Both the position numbers and the translations under genes were made by a program. Below are positions 23,852-32,832 of a stretch of DNA of 64,000 nt, piece by piece. The notes under the pieces are model-generated. The model was not told where the DNA came from. It saw nothing but the letters and a program-made list of their open reading frames with translations, and made no database searches. This DNA comes from Rhodovastum atsumiense (GTDB taxonomy: Bacteria; Pseudomonadota; Alphaproteobacteria; Acetobacterales; Acetobacteraceae). The stretch is taken from contig NZ_OW485601.1 of NCBI RefSeq assembly GCF_937425535.1, positions 2,196,501 through 2,260,500 on the forward strand. Direction: 5' to 3'. Each line of letters begins with the position of its first letter. The first letter of the stretch is position 1.

Positions 23852-25253
23852 GAATACTAATAACAGCTCCGACCGCGTTACTCAACACCTGCGTGCCCTG
23901 GCGGCCGGTGCGCCGCCGGGCACACGGCTGCCGTCGGTGCGCGAGCTGATGCGGGAATTGCGGGTCAGCCCGGTGACGGTGCAGCAGGCGCTGGAGCGGC
24001 TGCGGCGGGAAGGCGTGCTGGAGGCCCGGCCGGGGCAGGGCACCTTCGTGGCGGAAATCCCTGCTCCGGCGGCCGCCCCCGCCGACATGGCGTGGCAGAG
24101 CATCGCCCTCGGCCCGGGGCGGGCGGTGGCGGACGGGCTGGCGGCACTGACCGCCCTGGCCCCGTCGCGGGCGCATCTGCTCAATATCGGCTACCTGCCG
24201 GAGGACCTGCAGGCGACCGCGCTGCTCGGGACGGCGGCGGCGCGGGCGTTGCGGCGGCCGGGCGTGTGGGGGCGCATGCCACTGGAGGGGCTGGCGGAGC
24301 TGCGCGCCTGGTTCGCCGAGGCGACCGGCGGTGCCTATGCCGCGCACGAGGTCACCATCTGCCCAGGCACCCAGCCGGCGAATGCCGCGGCGTTCCGCGC
24401 ACTGGCCGCCGCGGGCGATGCAGTGCTGGTGGAAAGCCCGACCTATAGCGGCGCGATCGCGGCGGCGCAGATGGCGGGGCTGCGCGTCATCCCGGTGCCG
24501 ACCGATGCCGAGGGAGTACGCCCGGACCTGCTGGAGGAAGCGTTCCGGCGCAGCGGCGCCCGCCTGTTCTACTGCCAGCCCAACTGCGCCAATCCCACCG
24601 GCACCGTGCTCTCAGCCGCACGGCGGCCCGAGGTGCTGGACGTGGTGGTGCGCGCCGGCGCCTTCCTGATCGAGGATGACTGGGCACACGAGTTCTATTT
24701 CGACGGCCCGCAGCCGCCGCTGCTGGCCTCGGCCGCACGGGACGGGCACGTGGTCTATGTCCGCTCGCTCACCAAATGCGCTTCCCCCGGCCTGCGCATC
24801 GGCGCGGTCTGCGCCCGCGGCGCGGCGCTGGAGCGGCTGCGCATGGCCCGGCTGGTGGACGATTTCTTCGTGCCCGGGATCATGCAGGAAACCGCGCTGC
24901 AACTGGTCACCGCACCGGCCTGGCCACGCCACCTGCGCGCCCTGCGCACGTCCCTGCGGGAGAGGCGGGACCTGCTCGCGCAGGCGGTGCGCAGCCGGCT
25001 CGGGACCGAAAGCCTGCCCAACGTGCCCCCCGGCGGCCTGCATCTGTGGGTGCAGTTGCCACGCGGCGTGTCGGACCTGGAGGTGGTCCGCGCGGCTGCG
25101 CGCCGCGACGTGCTGGTCAGTGCCGGCCGCCACTGGTTTCCCGCCGAACCACCCGGCACCTATCTGCGCCTGAGCTTCGCCGCCGTGGAGGCGGACTGGG
25201 TGGGCGAGGCCGTCCAGGTGCTGGCCGAGGCCATTGCCGCGTCAGGCGCCTGA
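23844..25253 (+). CDS. MocR-type transcriptional regulator / PLP-dependent aminotransferase-like protein
   Basis: A 469-aa fusion. Residues 10-75 are a GntR winged helix (PPGTRLPSVRELMRELRVSPVTVQQALERLRREGVLEARPGQGTFV in parts), and residues about 100-469 are a fold-type I aminotransferase with PGTQPANAAAFRAL, FYCQPNCANPTGTVLS, IEDDWAHEFYFDG and the PLP lysine in YVRSLTKCASPGLRIG. MocR proteins use PLP or an amino compound as effector and often activate a divergent gene. Start ATG 23844 or 23850; neither has a clear ribosome site. The start overlaps the DUF1127 start on the other strand inside an AT-rich dyad, so the promoter of each lies in the other's coding DNA or the annotated starts need moving. 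Confidence 0.85.
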   Translation: MFMNTNNSSDRVTQHLRALAAGAPPGTRLPSVRELMRELRVSPVTVQQALERLRREGVLEARPGQGTFVAEIPAPAAAPADMAWQSIALGPGRAVADGLAALTALAPSRAHLLNIGYLPEDLQATALLGTAAARALRRPGVWGRMPLEGLAELRAWFAEATGGAYAAHEVTICPGTQPANAAAFRALAAAGDAVLVESPTYSGAIAAAQMAGLRVIPVPTDAEGVRPDLLEEAFRRSGARLFYCQPNCANPTGTVLSAARRPEVLDVVVRAGAFLIEDDWAHEFYFDGPQPPLLASAARDGHVVYVRSLTKCASPGLRIGAVCARGAALERLRMARLVDDFFVPGIMQETALQLVTAPAWPRHLRALRTSLRERRDLLAQAVRSRLGTESLPNVPPGGLHLWVQLPRGVSDLEVVRAAARRDVLVSAGRHWFPAEPPGTYLRLSFAAVEADWVGEAVQVLAEAIAASGA

Positions 25254-25259
25254 GCCGCT

Positions 25260-25376
25260 CCGGGGCGCTGCCCATCGGTCCGCTTCGCGGCCCGATCCTG
25301 CCAGGAGGCGTTGCCTCCTGGACCTCCACGTCACGCGAAGGCGTGCTGCGCACGACGGGCAAAGCCCTTGGATCCC
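25260..25376 (-). repeat. Triple-hairpin repeat, copy D (reverse orientation, diverged)
   Basis: Reading the minus strand gives the order of the other copies: GGATCCAAGGGC-N3-GCCC, then CTCC..., a perfect CAGGAGGC-N3-GCCTCCTG hairpin (25302-25320) and a partial GGGCAGCGCCCC element (25261-25273). About 40 bp of unrelated sequence is interposed, so this copy is decayed. Confidence 0.6.
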
Positions 25377-25400
25377 GGTTCGGGGGGCAGGAGCCTCGGC

Positions 25401-26642
25401 TCAGGTCCGCAGCATCGGGCAGCCACCGGCCCCGAGCGGGCGTGCCGCCTGTTCGGCCGGCGTGGTCGCGACCCGTTTGTAATAATCCCATGGCCCCCGG
25501 CTCTCGGCGGGCGACTTCACCATGAACAGGTGGGCGGGGTGCAGCTTGCGCCCGTCCTCGCGGATATGGCCGGGGCCGAAAGCGTCATCGTCGGTGGGCA
25601 TCGCCTTCATGCGGGCAACCGTGGCGCTGCCGGAGCGTTTCGCCGCCGCGGCCCCGAGGGCGTGAGCGGCCTTGAGGTAGTGCAGCGCCCCCGCGTAAGA
25701 GCCGGCATGTTCCATGTTCGGCCGCCAGTCCGGCCGCATCTTCGGCAGGATACGCCGGGTGAAGTCGCGGGTGCGGTCGTCGAGATCCCAGTAGAAGCTC
25801 TCGGTCAGCAACAGCCCCTGCGCCGCCCGCAGGCCAAGGGCGTGGACGTCGCCGATGAAGATCAGCATGGCGGCGATGCGCATGCCGCCGGCACCGGGCC
25901 GGGTCAGGCCGAACTCGGCGGCCTGCTTGATGGCGTTGATGGTGTCCGCGCCGGCATTGGCCAGGGCGAGCACCCTGGCGCCGCTGCTCTGTGCCTGCAG
26001 CAGGAAGGAAGAGAAATCGGTGGTCTGCGGGAAGGGATAGCGGACCGCCCCCAGCACCCGGCCCTTCGCCGCCTCGATCACGCCGGTGGCGTCGCGCTGC
26101 AGGGAATGGCCGAGGGCATAGTCAGCGACCAGGAAGAACCAGCGGTCGTGCCCCGCCTGCACCAGCGCCCCGCCGGTGGAGCGGGCGAGCATGTAGGTAT
26201 CGAAGGTCCAGTGCACCGTGGTGGGGGCGCAGCGCGGGCCGGTCAGGTCGGTGGTGGCGGCACCGGTCGCGAGGAACACCTTGTCCTTTTCCTGGGCCAC
26301 CCCGGCGATCGCCAGGCCCACGGCACTGTTCGGCACATCGACGATGGCATCGACATCGTCGCGATCGAACCATTGCCGGGCGATGCCGGCGCCGACATCC
26401 GCCTTGTTCTGGTGGTCGGCCTGCAGCACCTCCACGCGCAGGCCGGGCAGGGCGGCCTGCGCCTCCTCGGCGGCCAGCCGCACGCCCGCGACCGCGCCCG
26501 GACCGGCGGTGTCGCGAAACGGCCCGGACAGGTCGGTGAGTACGCCGAGGCGCAGCACCGCCGCGTCCTGCCCACGGGCCCGCGACAGAGGCACGGCGGC
26601 GGCGAGTGCCCCGCAAAGAGCGCCACGGCGGGGGATGATCAT
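25401..26642 (-). CDS. ABC transporter substrate-binding protein, branched-chain amino acid (LivJ-like) family
   Basis: A 413-aa periplasmic binding protein of the Peripla_BP_6 class. A short signal (residues 1-24, IPRRGALCGALAAAVPLSRARGQ) precedes LRLGVLTDLSGPFRDTAGPGAVAGVRLA, the family opening, then EVLQADHQNKADVG, DVPNSAVGLAIAGVAQEKDKVFL and YALGHSLQ. Such proteins bind leucine-type amino acids, amides, urea or aromatic acids; the ligand is not readable. No permease or ATPase is adjacent, so its partners are elsewhere. GAAGGAGAGG precedes ATG 26642. Confidence 0.87.
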   Translation of the reverse strand: MIIPRRGALCGALAAAVPLSRARGQDAAVLRLGVLTDLSGPFRDTAGPGAVAGVRLAAEEAQAALPGLRVEVLQADHQNKADVGAGIARQWFDRDDVDAIVDVPNSAVGLAIAGVAQEKDKVFLATGAATTDLTGPRCAPTTVHWTFDTYMLARSTGGALVQAGHDRWFFLVADYALGHSLQRDATGVIEAAKGRVLGAVRYPFPQTTDFSSFLLQAQSSGARVLALANAGADTINAIKQAAEFGLTRPGAGGMRIAAMLIFIGDVHALGLRAAQGLLLTESFYWDLDDRTRDFTRRILPKMRPDWRPNMEHAGSYAGALHYLKAAHALGAAAAKRSGSATVARMKAMPTDDDAFGPGHIREDGRKLHPAHLFMVKSPAESRGPWDYYKRVATTPAEQAARPLGAGGCPMLRT

Positions 26643-26725
26643 CGAGGGGCCTCTCCTTCTCGCCGGTCAGGTACGACCATGAACCGGTCGTAACGGCTTC
26701 GCATTATGCAATCGCCCGGCGCCTG

Positions 26726-28066
26726 TCACCTCCGCCCGGGCGTGAAGTGCCGGCGCAGCCCGCTCCAGCACGCGAGGTAGTCCTGCTGCAGCCCGGGCAG
26801 CGCGGCGGCGTACTGCGTCAACCGTTGCGGGAAGCGGGTCTCGAACATGAAGGCCAGGGTGTCCGCAAGCTTGTGGGGTTTCAGCTCCGCCTCGCTCGCG
26901 GCGGCAAAGGCGGCGGCATCGGGGCCGTGGGGCAGCATGCAGTTGTGCAGCGAAAACCCGCCGGGCACGAAGCCATGCGGCTTGGCATCATACTGGCCGA
27001 AGACCAGCCCCATGAACTCGCTCATGATGTTCACGTGGTACCAGGGCGGGCGAAACGTGTCCTCGGCCACCATCCAGCGTTCCGGGAAGATCACCAAATC
27101 GACGTTCGCGGTACCCGGTATCTCCGAGGGCGCGGTGAGCGTGGTGAAGATCGAGGGATCGGCATGGTCGAACAGCAGCGGCCCCACCGGCGAAAAGCGC
27201 CGCAGGTCGTATTTGTAGGGCACGTAGTTGCCATGCCAGGCGACCACGTCGAAGGGGGAATGATCGAGATCGGTGCGCCACAGCGTGCCGCCCCATTTCA
27301 CCACCAGCCGGCACGGCGTCTCACGGTCCTCGTAGGCGGCGACGGGGGTGAGGAAGTCGCGGGGATTGGCGAGGCAATTGGCGCCGATCGGGCCGCGCTC
27401 GGGCAAGGTGAAGGGGCTGCCGTAGGTCTCGCAGAGATAACCGCGCGCCGGCCCGTCCCGGAGTTCCACGCGCAGCTTCACGCCGCGCGGGATGACGACG
27501 ATCTCGGCGGGCGCGGCATCAATGACGCCGAACTCGGTGACGAAGCGCATCCCGCCCTGCTGCAGCACGAACAGCATCTCGCCGTCGGCGTTGCTGAACG
27601 CCTCGTCCTGCATCGAGCGGGTGACCAGGTAGACATGCGCGGCCATGCCGCTCTGCATCGCGGCATCGCCGGCGGTGGTGATGCTGTGCACGCCGTCGAT
27701 GAAGGACAGCTTCGCCTCGGGGATGGGAATGGGATCCCAGCGCATCGGCGCGATCGGCGGCTCGACCTCGGTGCAGGGCGCGGTGCGCCACCAGCCGGCA
27801 TCGATCTTCTCGAAGCGGCCCCAGTGCCGCACGCTCGGGCGGATGCGGTACAGCCAGGAACGCTGGTTGGCAGCGCGTGGCGCGGTGAAGGGCGAGCCGC
27901 TGAGCTGCTCGGCATAGAGTCCGTAGGCGCAGCGCTGCGGCGAATTGCGGCCGACGGGCAGGGCGCCGGGCAGCGCCTCGGTCTCGAAGCCGTTGCCGAA
28001 ACCCGAGAGATAGCCGGGCGACGTCGTTGCCTCGGCCTGAGCGCGGGGGCTGGCGAAGCCGGACAT
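26726..28066 (-). CDS. hmgA: Homogentisate 1,2-dioxygenase
   Basis: A 446-aa non-haem iron enzyme that opens the ring of homogentisate to maleylacetoacetate in tyrosine/phenylalanine breakdown. The sequence matches the family from [19 protein letters not shown] and [11 protein letters not shown] to the iron ligands: His and Glu in [12 protein letters not shown] and His in [12 protein letters not shown]. Length is standard. The start is ATG 28066, ten bases after GGGAGGAG; the ten codons upstream are dropped. Maleylacetoacetate isomerase and fumarylacetoacetase genes are not adjacent. Confidence 0.95.
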   Translation of the reverse strand: MSGFASPRAQAEATTSPGYLSGFGNGFETEALPGALPVGRNSPQRCAYGLYAEQLSGSPFTAPRAANQRSWLYRIRPSVRHWGRFEKIDAGWWRTAPCTEVEPPIAPMRWDPIPIPEAKLSFIDGVHSITTAGDAAMQSGMAAHVYLVTRSMQDEAFSNADGEMLFVLQQGGMRFVTEFGVIDAAPAEIVVIPRGVKLRVELRDGPARGYLCETYGSPFTLPERGPIGANCLANPRDFLTPVAAYEDRETPCRLVVKWGGTLWRTDLDHSPFDVVAWHGNYVPYKYDLRRFSPVGPLLFDHADPSIFTTLTAPSEIPGTANVDLVIFPERWMVAEDTFRPPWYHVNIMSEFMGLVFGQYDAKPHGFVPGGFSLHNCMLPHGPDAAAFAAASEAELKPHKLADTLAFMFETRFPQRLTQYAAALPGLQQDYLACWSGLRRHFTPGRR

Positions 28067-28187
28067 GGATGGTGTTCTCCTCCCTGAGCCCCACAAGGTG
28101 GCGACCGTTCACGGTCGGCATCCTTGCAGGGATCAGGCGGAGATGCGGTCGCGCCGCCGGATGTCCAGGCCGGCGATGACGGCCCGG

Positions 28188-28832
28188 TCAGGCGGCCGAG
28201 GAATAGCGCCAGACGCTCGCCGGCGGCAGGTTCAGCGGAGTCCAGGCCTCGCGGCGGGCGACCAGCCCGTGGCGGCGCGCCGGCAGCGGCGAGGTCAGGC
28301 AATAGCTGTACTGCAGGAACCCGCGCCCCGGCGCCACCGCGGTCATGGCGTCGATGAAGCGGCGCTGCTCCTCAATCGGCAGCATGACCAGCGGCAGGCC
28401 GCAGATGACGCTGCCGATCCGCCCCTGCCAGCGGGCCGGCAGCAGCTCCGGCAGGGCCCGCGCATCGCCCTCGATCACCGTGGCCTCGGGAAAGCAGGCG
28501 CGCAGGTGGGCGGCCATCTGCGGGTCGATCTCCACCAGGATCAGGCGCTCCGGCGCCAGGCCCGCCGCCAGCATGGCACGGGCCACCACGCCGGTGCCGG
28601 CGCCGAGTTCGAGCACCGCCTTGCCCGGCGCCGGCCAGGCGAGGCGGGCGATATGGCGGCACAGCGTCTCCGAGGACGGCACGATGGAGGCGGTGCGCAA
28701 CGGATGCGCGAGCCACCGGCGCAGGAACAAGGCCGGACGGGCAACGGCCGTGGGCTGGGCCGGAGGCTCGTCGATGCCGGGCGTGGAGAACTCAACCCGC
28801 GCAAGCACGCTCTGCACGCCGTCCGTCATCAT
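28188..28832 (-). CDS. SAM-dependent methyltransferase, phospholipid N-methyltransferase (PmtA)-like
   Basis: A 214-aa class I methyltransferase. The N-terminal RTASIVPSSETLCRHIARL and the SAM motif VLELGAGTGVVARAML, followed by LILVEIDPQMAAHLR, GDARALPELL and LQYSYCLTSPLP, match the Rhodobacter-type PmtA group, which methylates phosphatidylethanolamine toward phosphatidylcholine. The rRNA-adenine methyltransferase family shares motifs, so this is a probable rather than certain assignment. AGGAG lies nine bases before the double ATG at 28832/28829. Confidence 0.75.
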   Translation of the reverse strand: MMTDGVQSVLARVEFSTPGIDEPPAQPTAVARPALFLRRWLAHPLRTASIVPSSETLCRHIARLAWPAPGKAVLELGAGTGVVARAMLAAGLAPERLILVEIDPQMAAHLRACFPEATVIEGDARALPELLPARWQGRIGSVICGLPLVMLPIEEQRRFIDAMTAVAPGRGFLQYSYCLTSPLPARRHGLVARREAWTPLNLPPASVWRYSSAA

Positions 28833-29109
28833 CCGTCATCGCTCCTGTCACTGCGCCCGCGGCCACCAGGGCCGCGTATCGCGCGTCGCAGGCGGCGTTT
28901 ACGCGACCCACCATGTCTCTTCGGTGACGGTCCGATGCAGGCTGCGTGACATCTGTCGGTCGGGGTCGCGTCGGAATGGTTTCATGCCGGGCGGGGAAGC
29001 GAGGCCGGCCCCATCTTCCTGCCCGTGCCTTTGGATCGGCACCATCCTGCCCCCCCAGGCCGGACCGGCCATCGCGATGATGTCATGACCGGCGCCGACC
29101 CGGGCGGTC

Positions 29110-30156
29110 TCAGGCGACCTTCGGTTTGAGGATGGGCGCCTGGACCGGATAGTAAAGGGACACGGTATAGCGGTAGCGATCCAGGCTGATCCTTTCCCGG
29201 AACAGGCGCAACGACTCGGCCCCCTCCGGCACGCCGGCGAAGCTGAAGAACATCGTCTCCTGCTGGCCCAGCTTGCGGGCCATGTCCGCCAGGAAAGCCT
29301 TGCCCGCGATAGAGAGCGGCAGGCGCACCACCCACTGGCCGACATCCATCACGCAGGTTTCGTCGGTGAACTCGACATGCGAGGCACCGACCTTGACCGC
29401 CCAGTCCAGCGGCTTGTCGACCGCGGCGGGAAGGTCCGCCCCCAGCACCGCCGGCCAGATCAGCACCGGCGGCTTCTTGGTGCGTTCCGGCACCTGCAGT
29501 TCCAGCCGGCATCTGCGGCCGGCCACCTTCAGGTCCAGATTGCGCCCGAACACCGCGCGACGCGGCTTGACGGCCTGGGCATAGCCACCCGCCGCCTCCA
29601 GCACCGCGGTATTGGGAAGCCGGTCCTGCAGCAGCGCCGTCAGCCAGGCTTCGACCATCCAGAGCGCCGCGTGCTCGCCCGCGTTCGCCACCAGTTCAAG
29701 CGCGGGGGCCCGTTCAAGCCGGAAATGCTCCTGTGCCGTCCGCGGATCGACAGAGGCACCGCTCAGCTTTTCGCTCAGTTCGCTGCGGACGGTTTCGCGG
29801 GCCTCGGGGGCGAACAGGCTGCCCACGTAGCGCAGCAACAGATTGCCCCAGGTCTCGTTGGAAAGCAGGAATGTCCTGATGGCGTTCTGGTATTTTTCCT
29901 CGGCAGCGGCGGCCATTTCCATGCCGCGGGCCATGGTCGCCAACTGCTTCTGGAAGTCGTCGAGGGGGAAATCCGCAGCGGACGCCGCGACCACGTAGCG
30001 CTCTGCCTCGCTGCGTTCCTGGATGGCCAGAGCGCAAGGCTTGAGGAACGTCTGCTGGAGTTCCGCGGTGATTTCAGTCGCACGCGCAGAGGCGAACTCT
30101 AGCCAGTCTCGGTCACACTGGAGAAAACTCGGGGACGTCAGTACCTGGCGAGTCAC
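29110..30156 (-). CDS. Hypothetical protein (348 aa), family not recognised
   Basis: I cannot place this protein. Residues 1-150 look mostly alpha-helical and charged (for example DFQKQLATMARGMEMAAAAEEKYQNA), phasin-like in texture but with no clear match. Residues about 160-348 look strand-rich, with AVFGRNLDLKVAGRRCRLELQV, two short basic stretches and a closing RYRYTVSLYYPVQAP. No signal peptide or membrane helix. The start is a GTG (30156) preceded by GAGAGGCGG. The DNA just upstream (30157-30300) is clearly more AT-rich than the surroundings, which may mark acquired DNA. Confidence 0.7.
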   Translation of the reverse strand: MTRQVLTSPSFLQCDRDWLEFASARATEITAELQQTFLKPCALAIQERSEAERYVVAASAADFPLDDFQKQLATMARGMEMAAAAEEKYQNAIRTFLLSNETWGNLLLRYVGSLFAPEARETVRSELSEKLSGASVDPRTAQEHFRLERAPALELVANAGEHAALWMVEAWLTALLQDRLPNTAVLEAAGGYAQAVKPRRAVFGRNLDLKVAGRRCRLELQVPERTKKPPVLIWPAVLGADLPAAVDKPLDWAVKVGASHVEFTDETCVMDVGQWVVRLPLSIAGKAFLADMARKLGQQETMFFSFAGVPEGAESLRLFRERISLDRYRYTVSLYYPVQAPILKPKVA

Positions 30157-30361
30157 GCCGGCCGCCTCTCATAAATGGTTGACGATAGTTATATATCGCA
30201 AAACCGCTGATGTTTTGCTTGTGTTCTACTGTTAGGCGATTCGAATGGCGTAGGTCAATTTTCTTTTTGGTTCGTTTATGAACAAGCGGCCACGCGTTTT
30301 CATTCCCGATCCCGCGCGCGCAGCGGCGTGACCCCGGGCCAACCTTGCAGGAGGGGGCGGA
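30157..30361. other. AT-rich intergenic stretch
   Basis: Contains ATATATCGCAAAACC and TTTTCTTTTTGG type segments in otherwise very GC-rich DNA. It separates the 348-aa hypothetical from the cobalamin operon end. Probable promoter region for the hypothetical; no gene seen. Confidence 0.45.
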
Positions 30362-30892
30362 TCAGGCGGCGGCTTCGAGACGGTGCACGCTGCCGGGGGG
30401 GACGGCGATGCTGAAGGCATCGGCATAGGGGATGCCGCGCCGGGCCGCGAGCAGGGCCCGGATGACCCCGGCATGGGTCACGGCCACCACGCAGGCGCCG
30501 GGATGGCGGCGTGCCATGTCGGCGGCAAAGGCCAGGGCACGGGTGGCGAGATCGGTGAAGGATTCACCGCCGGGCGGGGAGAGGGTGACGAAGCCGGCAC
30601 ACCAGCGGTCGAGCTCCGGGCGCGGCAGATCGTCCCAGCTTTGGCCTTCCCAGGCGCCGAAATCGAGTTCGTGCAGCCGCGGATCGATGCCGACCGGACC
30701 GCCCAGCCGGTCCGCGAGCCGGCGGCAACGTTGCGCGGGGCTGGCCTGGAGCACCCAGGGACCGGGCGGGAGGGCGGCGCGCACCGCTTCGGCATCGGCC
30801 GGGAAGCTGTCGGCCAGCGCGACCTCGGTGCGGCCGTAGCACAGGCCCTGCACGCCCGCGACCGCGGTATGGCGCACCAGGATAAGTTTCAT
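30362..30892 (-). CDS. Histidine phosphatase, CobC-like alpha-ribazole phosphatase
   Basis: A 176-aa phosphoglycerate-mutase-fold enzyme: catalytic LVRHTAV at the N-terminus, ASPAQRCRRLADRLG, the acid ELDFGAWEGQSW, and VVAVTHAGVIRALLA with the second His. As the last gene of a cobalamin operon it most likely removes the phosphate from alpha-ribazole phosphate or adenosylcobalamin phosphate. It is 10 bp after cobS on the same strand. The assignment rests on fold plus context; several histidine phosphatases share the motifs. Confidence 0.85.
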   Translation of the reverse strand: MKLILVRHTAVAGVQGLCYGRTEVALADSFPADAEAVRAALPPGPWVLQASPAQRCRRLADRLGGPVGIDPRLHELDFGAWEGQSWDDLPRPELDRWCAGFVTLSPPGGESFTDLATRALAFAADMARRHPGACVVAVTHAGVIRALLAARRGIPYADAFSIAVPPGSVHRLEAAA

Positions 30893-30902
30893 GGGGCCAG
30901 TC

Positions 30903-31658
30903 TCATGCCTGCGCCAGCACGGCGAGCAGCATTCCGATCTCGCCCAGTTGCTGCAGGGCGCCCAGGCAATCCCCGGTGTAGCCGCCGAGGCGATGGCGGA
31001 ACCACAGGAAGCACAGCCCCCAGATGCCGGCCACCACCACCAGTCCGGCCAGCCGGGCAGGGGGCGGCAGGAGCAGCAAGGGCATCAGGGCGGTGATGGC
31101 AACGCCGATCAGCCGCGCCCCGGGATGGCCCACGATCGGGCGGGCGCGGCTGGCGTCGGTGCGCGCATAGGGCAGCACCACCATCATCGCCACCGCGGCG
31201 CCGCGGCTGAGCGCATGCGCGGCGATGACCGCGGCGGGCAGCAGTGCCGGCGGCAAGGCGGCCATGGCCTGCCATTTCAGCCCGAGCAGCATCACCAGCC
31301 CGATCGCCCCGAAGGCGCCGATGCGGGAATCGCGCATGATCTCCAGCACGCGGTCCCGCGTCGTGCCGCCGCCGAAGCCGTCGCAGACATCGGCGAAGCC
31401 ATCCTCGTGCAGCGCGCCGGTCAGCAGCAGCCCCGCGGCCAGGGCCAGGCCAACCGCCACGCCGGGCGGGAACAGCGTCGCCGACACCGCCCAGACGCCG
31501 GCGACCGCCGCCCCCACCGCCGCGCCGACCAGGGGCCAGTAGGCGCTGGCGCGGCGCTGGTCCTCGGGAACCAGCTCCGGCAGCGAGGGCAGCGGCACCC
31601 GGGTGAAGAACATCGCCGCCGCCCAGACGGCGCGCGCCTCGCGGACCAGCAGCGTCAT
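30903..31658 (-). CDS. cobS: Adenosylcobinamide-GDP ribazoletransferase (cobalamin synthase)
   Basis: A 251-aa integral membrane enzyme that joins adenosylcobinamide-GDP and alpha-ribazole, the last assembly step of adenosylcobalamin. Motifs: FFTRVPLPSLP near the start, YWPLVGAAVGA, and LHEDGFADVCDGFGGG with the acidic residues that bind Mg2+, then IMRDSRIGAFGAIGL. Six or seven hydrophobic segments. ATG 31658 overlaps the cobT stop as ATGA, so the genes are translationally coupled. Confidence 0.95.
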   Translation of the reverse strand: MTLLVREARAVWAAAMFFTRVPLPSLPELVPEDQRRASAYWPLVGAAVGAAVAGVWAVSATLFPPGVAVGLALAAGLLLTGALHEDGFADVCDGFGGGTTRDRVLEIMRDSRIGAFGAIGLVMLLGLKWQAMAALPPALLPAAVIAAHALSRGAAVAMMVVLPYARTDASRARPIVGHPGARLIGVAITALMPLLLLPPPARLAGLVVVAGIWGLCFLWFRHRLGGYTGDCLGALQQLGEIGMLLAVLAQA

Positions 31659-32728
31659 GGCTGCGGCGCCACGCCCGTCCGTTCGCTGACCCCGGCGGCC
31701 TCGAAGGTCGCCATCTCCTCCAGGAAGCCGGCGGCGGCGCGCACCAGCGGCCAGGCCAGGGCCGCGCCGGTGCCTTCGCCCAGGCGCAGGCCCAGATCGA
31801 GCAGCGGGCGCCCACCGAGGGCCTCGACGGCGAGGCGATGCGGGCCGTCGCCCGAGACATGGGCGAACACGGCGTAGTCGAGCATGGCCGGCGCGAGCCG
31901 GGCGGCGACGAGGGCGGCCGAGGTGGCGATGATGCCGTCCACCAGCACCAGCATGCGCCGCGATGCTGCCGCCAGCATGGCGCCGGCCATCATGGCGATC
32001 TCGCAACCGCCGAAGGCGGCGAGCGCTTCCAGCGGGTCGCGCACGCCGGGGTGGCGGGCCTGCACCCGCGCCAGGATCTCGCGCTTGCGGGCGTGTCCGG
32101 CCGGGTCGTGCCCGGCGCCGATGCCGACGCAGTCGGCAAGCGGGATATCGAGCAGGGCGCTGGTGATCAGCGCGGCGGCCGAGGAATTCCCGATGCCCAT
32201 CTCGCCCGGCAGGATGGCGTTGCAGCCCCGGGCGGCGAGGTCGGCCACCACCTGTCCGCCGCGGTCGAGGCAGAGCGCGACCTCGTCCGGCGTGAGCGCG
32301 GTCTCCTGCAGGGCGTTGCGGGTGCCATGGCGGACCTTGAGGTCGATCAGGTCGGGATGGGGCGGCAGGTCGACGGCGACGCCGGCGTCGATCACCTTCA
32401 CCGGCAGGCCGGCGAGGCGGGCGAACACGTTGATGCCGGCGCCGCCCGCGAGGAAGTTGGCCACCATTTGCGGCGTCACTTCCGGCGGAAAAGGGCTGAC
32501 GCCGTCGCGGGCGAAGCCGTGGTCGCCGGCGAAGACCAGCACCGCCGGCGCGGTCAGCACCGGCCGTGTGGTGCCCTGCATCAACCCGAGCCGCAGCGCG
32601 AGGTCTTCGAGCCGGCCCAATGAGCCGGGTGGCTTGGTCTTGGCGTCGATGCGGGCCTGCAGGGCGGTGGTGAGATCGTGGGCAAGCGGCGGGATCGCGG
32701 GGGCCTGCCAGGACGCGGGATGGCTCAT
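31655..32728 (-). CDS. cobT: Nicotinate-nucleotide-dimethylbenzimidazole phosphoribosyltransferase
   Basis: A 357-aa enzyme (called cobU in some nomenclatures) that makes alpha-ribazole phosphate for the lower ligand of cobalamin. Motifs: KTKPPGSLGRLEDLA, FAGDHGFARDGVSPFP, GEMGIGNSSAAALI, GAGHDPAG and the catalytic-Glu region RLGEGTGAALAWPL. Of two starts, ATG 32728 begins at the conserved region; the longer form adds 11 residues. It is 104 bp after cobQ, the gap being a triple-hairpin repeat. Confidence 0.95.
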   Translation of the reverse strand: MSHPASWQAPAIPPLAHDLTTALQARIDAKTKPPGSLGRLEDLALRLGLMQGTTRPVLTAPAVLVFAGDHGFARDGVSPFPPEVTPQMVANFLAGGAGINVFARLAGLPVKVIDAGVAVDLPPHPDLIDLKVRHGTRNALQETALTPDEVALCLDRGGQVVADLAARGCNAILPGEMGIGNSSAAALITSALLDIPLADCVGIGAGHDPAGHARKREILARVQARHPGVRDPLEALAAFGGCEIAMMAGAMLAAASRRMLVLVDGIIATSAALVAARLAPAMLDYAVFAHVSGDGPHRLAVEALGGRPLLDLGLRLGEGTGAALAWPLVRAAAGFLEEMATFEAAGVSERTGVAPQP

Positions 32729-32751
32729 GGAGGTGTCACTTCGGGGAAAAA

Positions 32752-32830
32752 GGGGATCCAAGGGCCTTTGGCCCTTGGTGGAGGTGCAGGAGGCAAAGCC
32801 TCCTGCCGGGGCCGGGGCAGCGCCCCGGGC
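32752..32830 (+). repeat. Triple-hairpin repeat, copy A
   Basis: Three perfect hairpins in a row: CCAAGGGCC-TTT-GGCCCTTGG (32758-32778), CAGGAGGC-AAA-GCCTCCTG (32787-32805) and CCGGGGC-AGC-GCCCCGG (32812-32828). It fills the cobQ-cobT gap and may act as a processing or attenuation point inside the operon. Confidence 0.85.
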
Positions 32831-32832
32831 GT

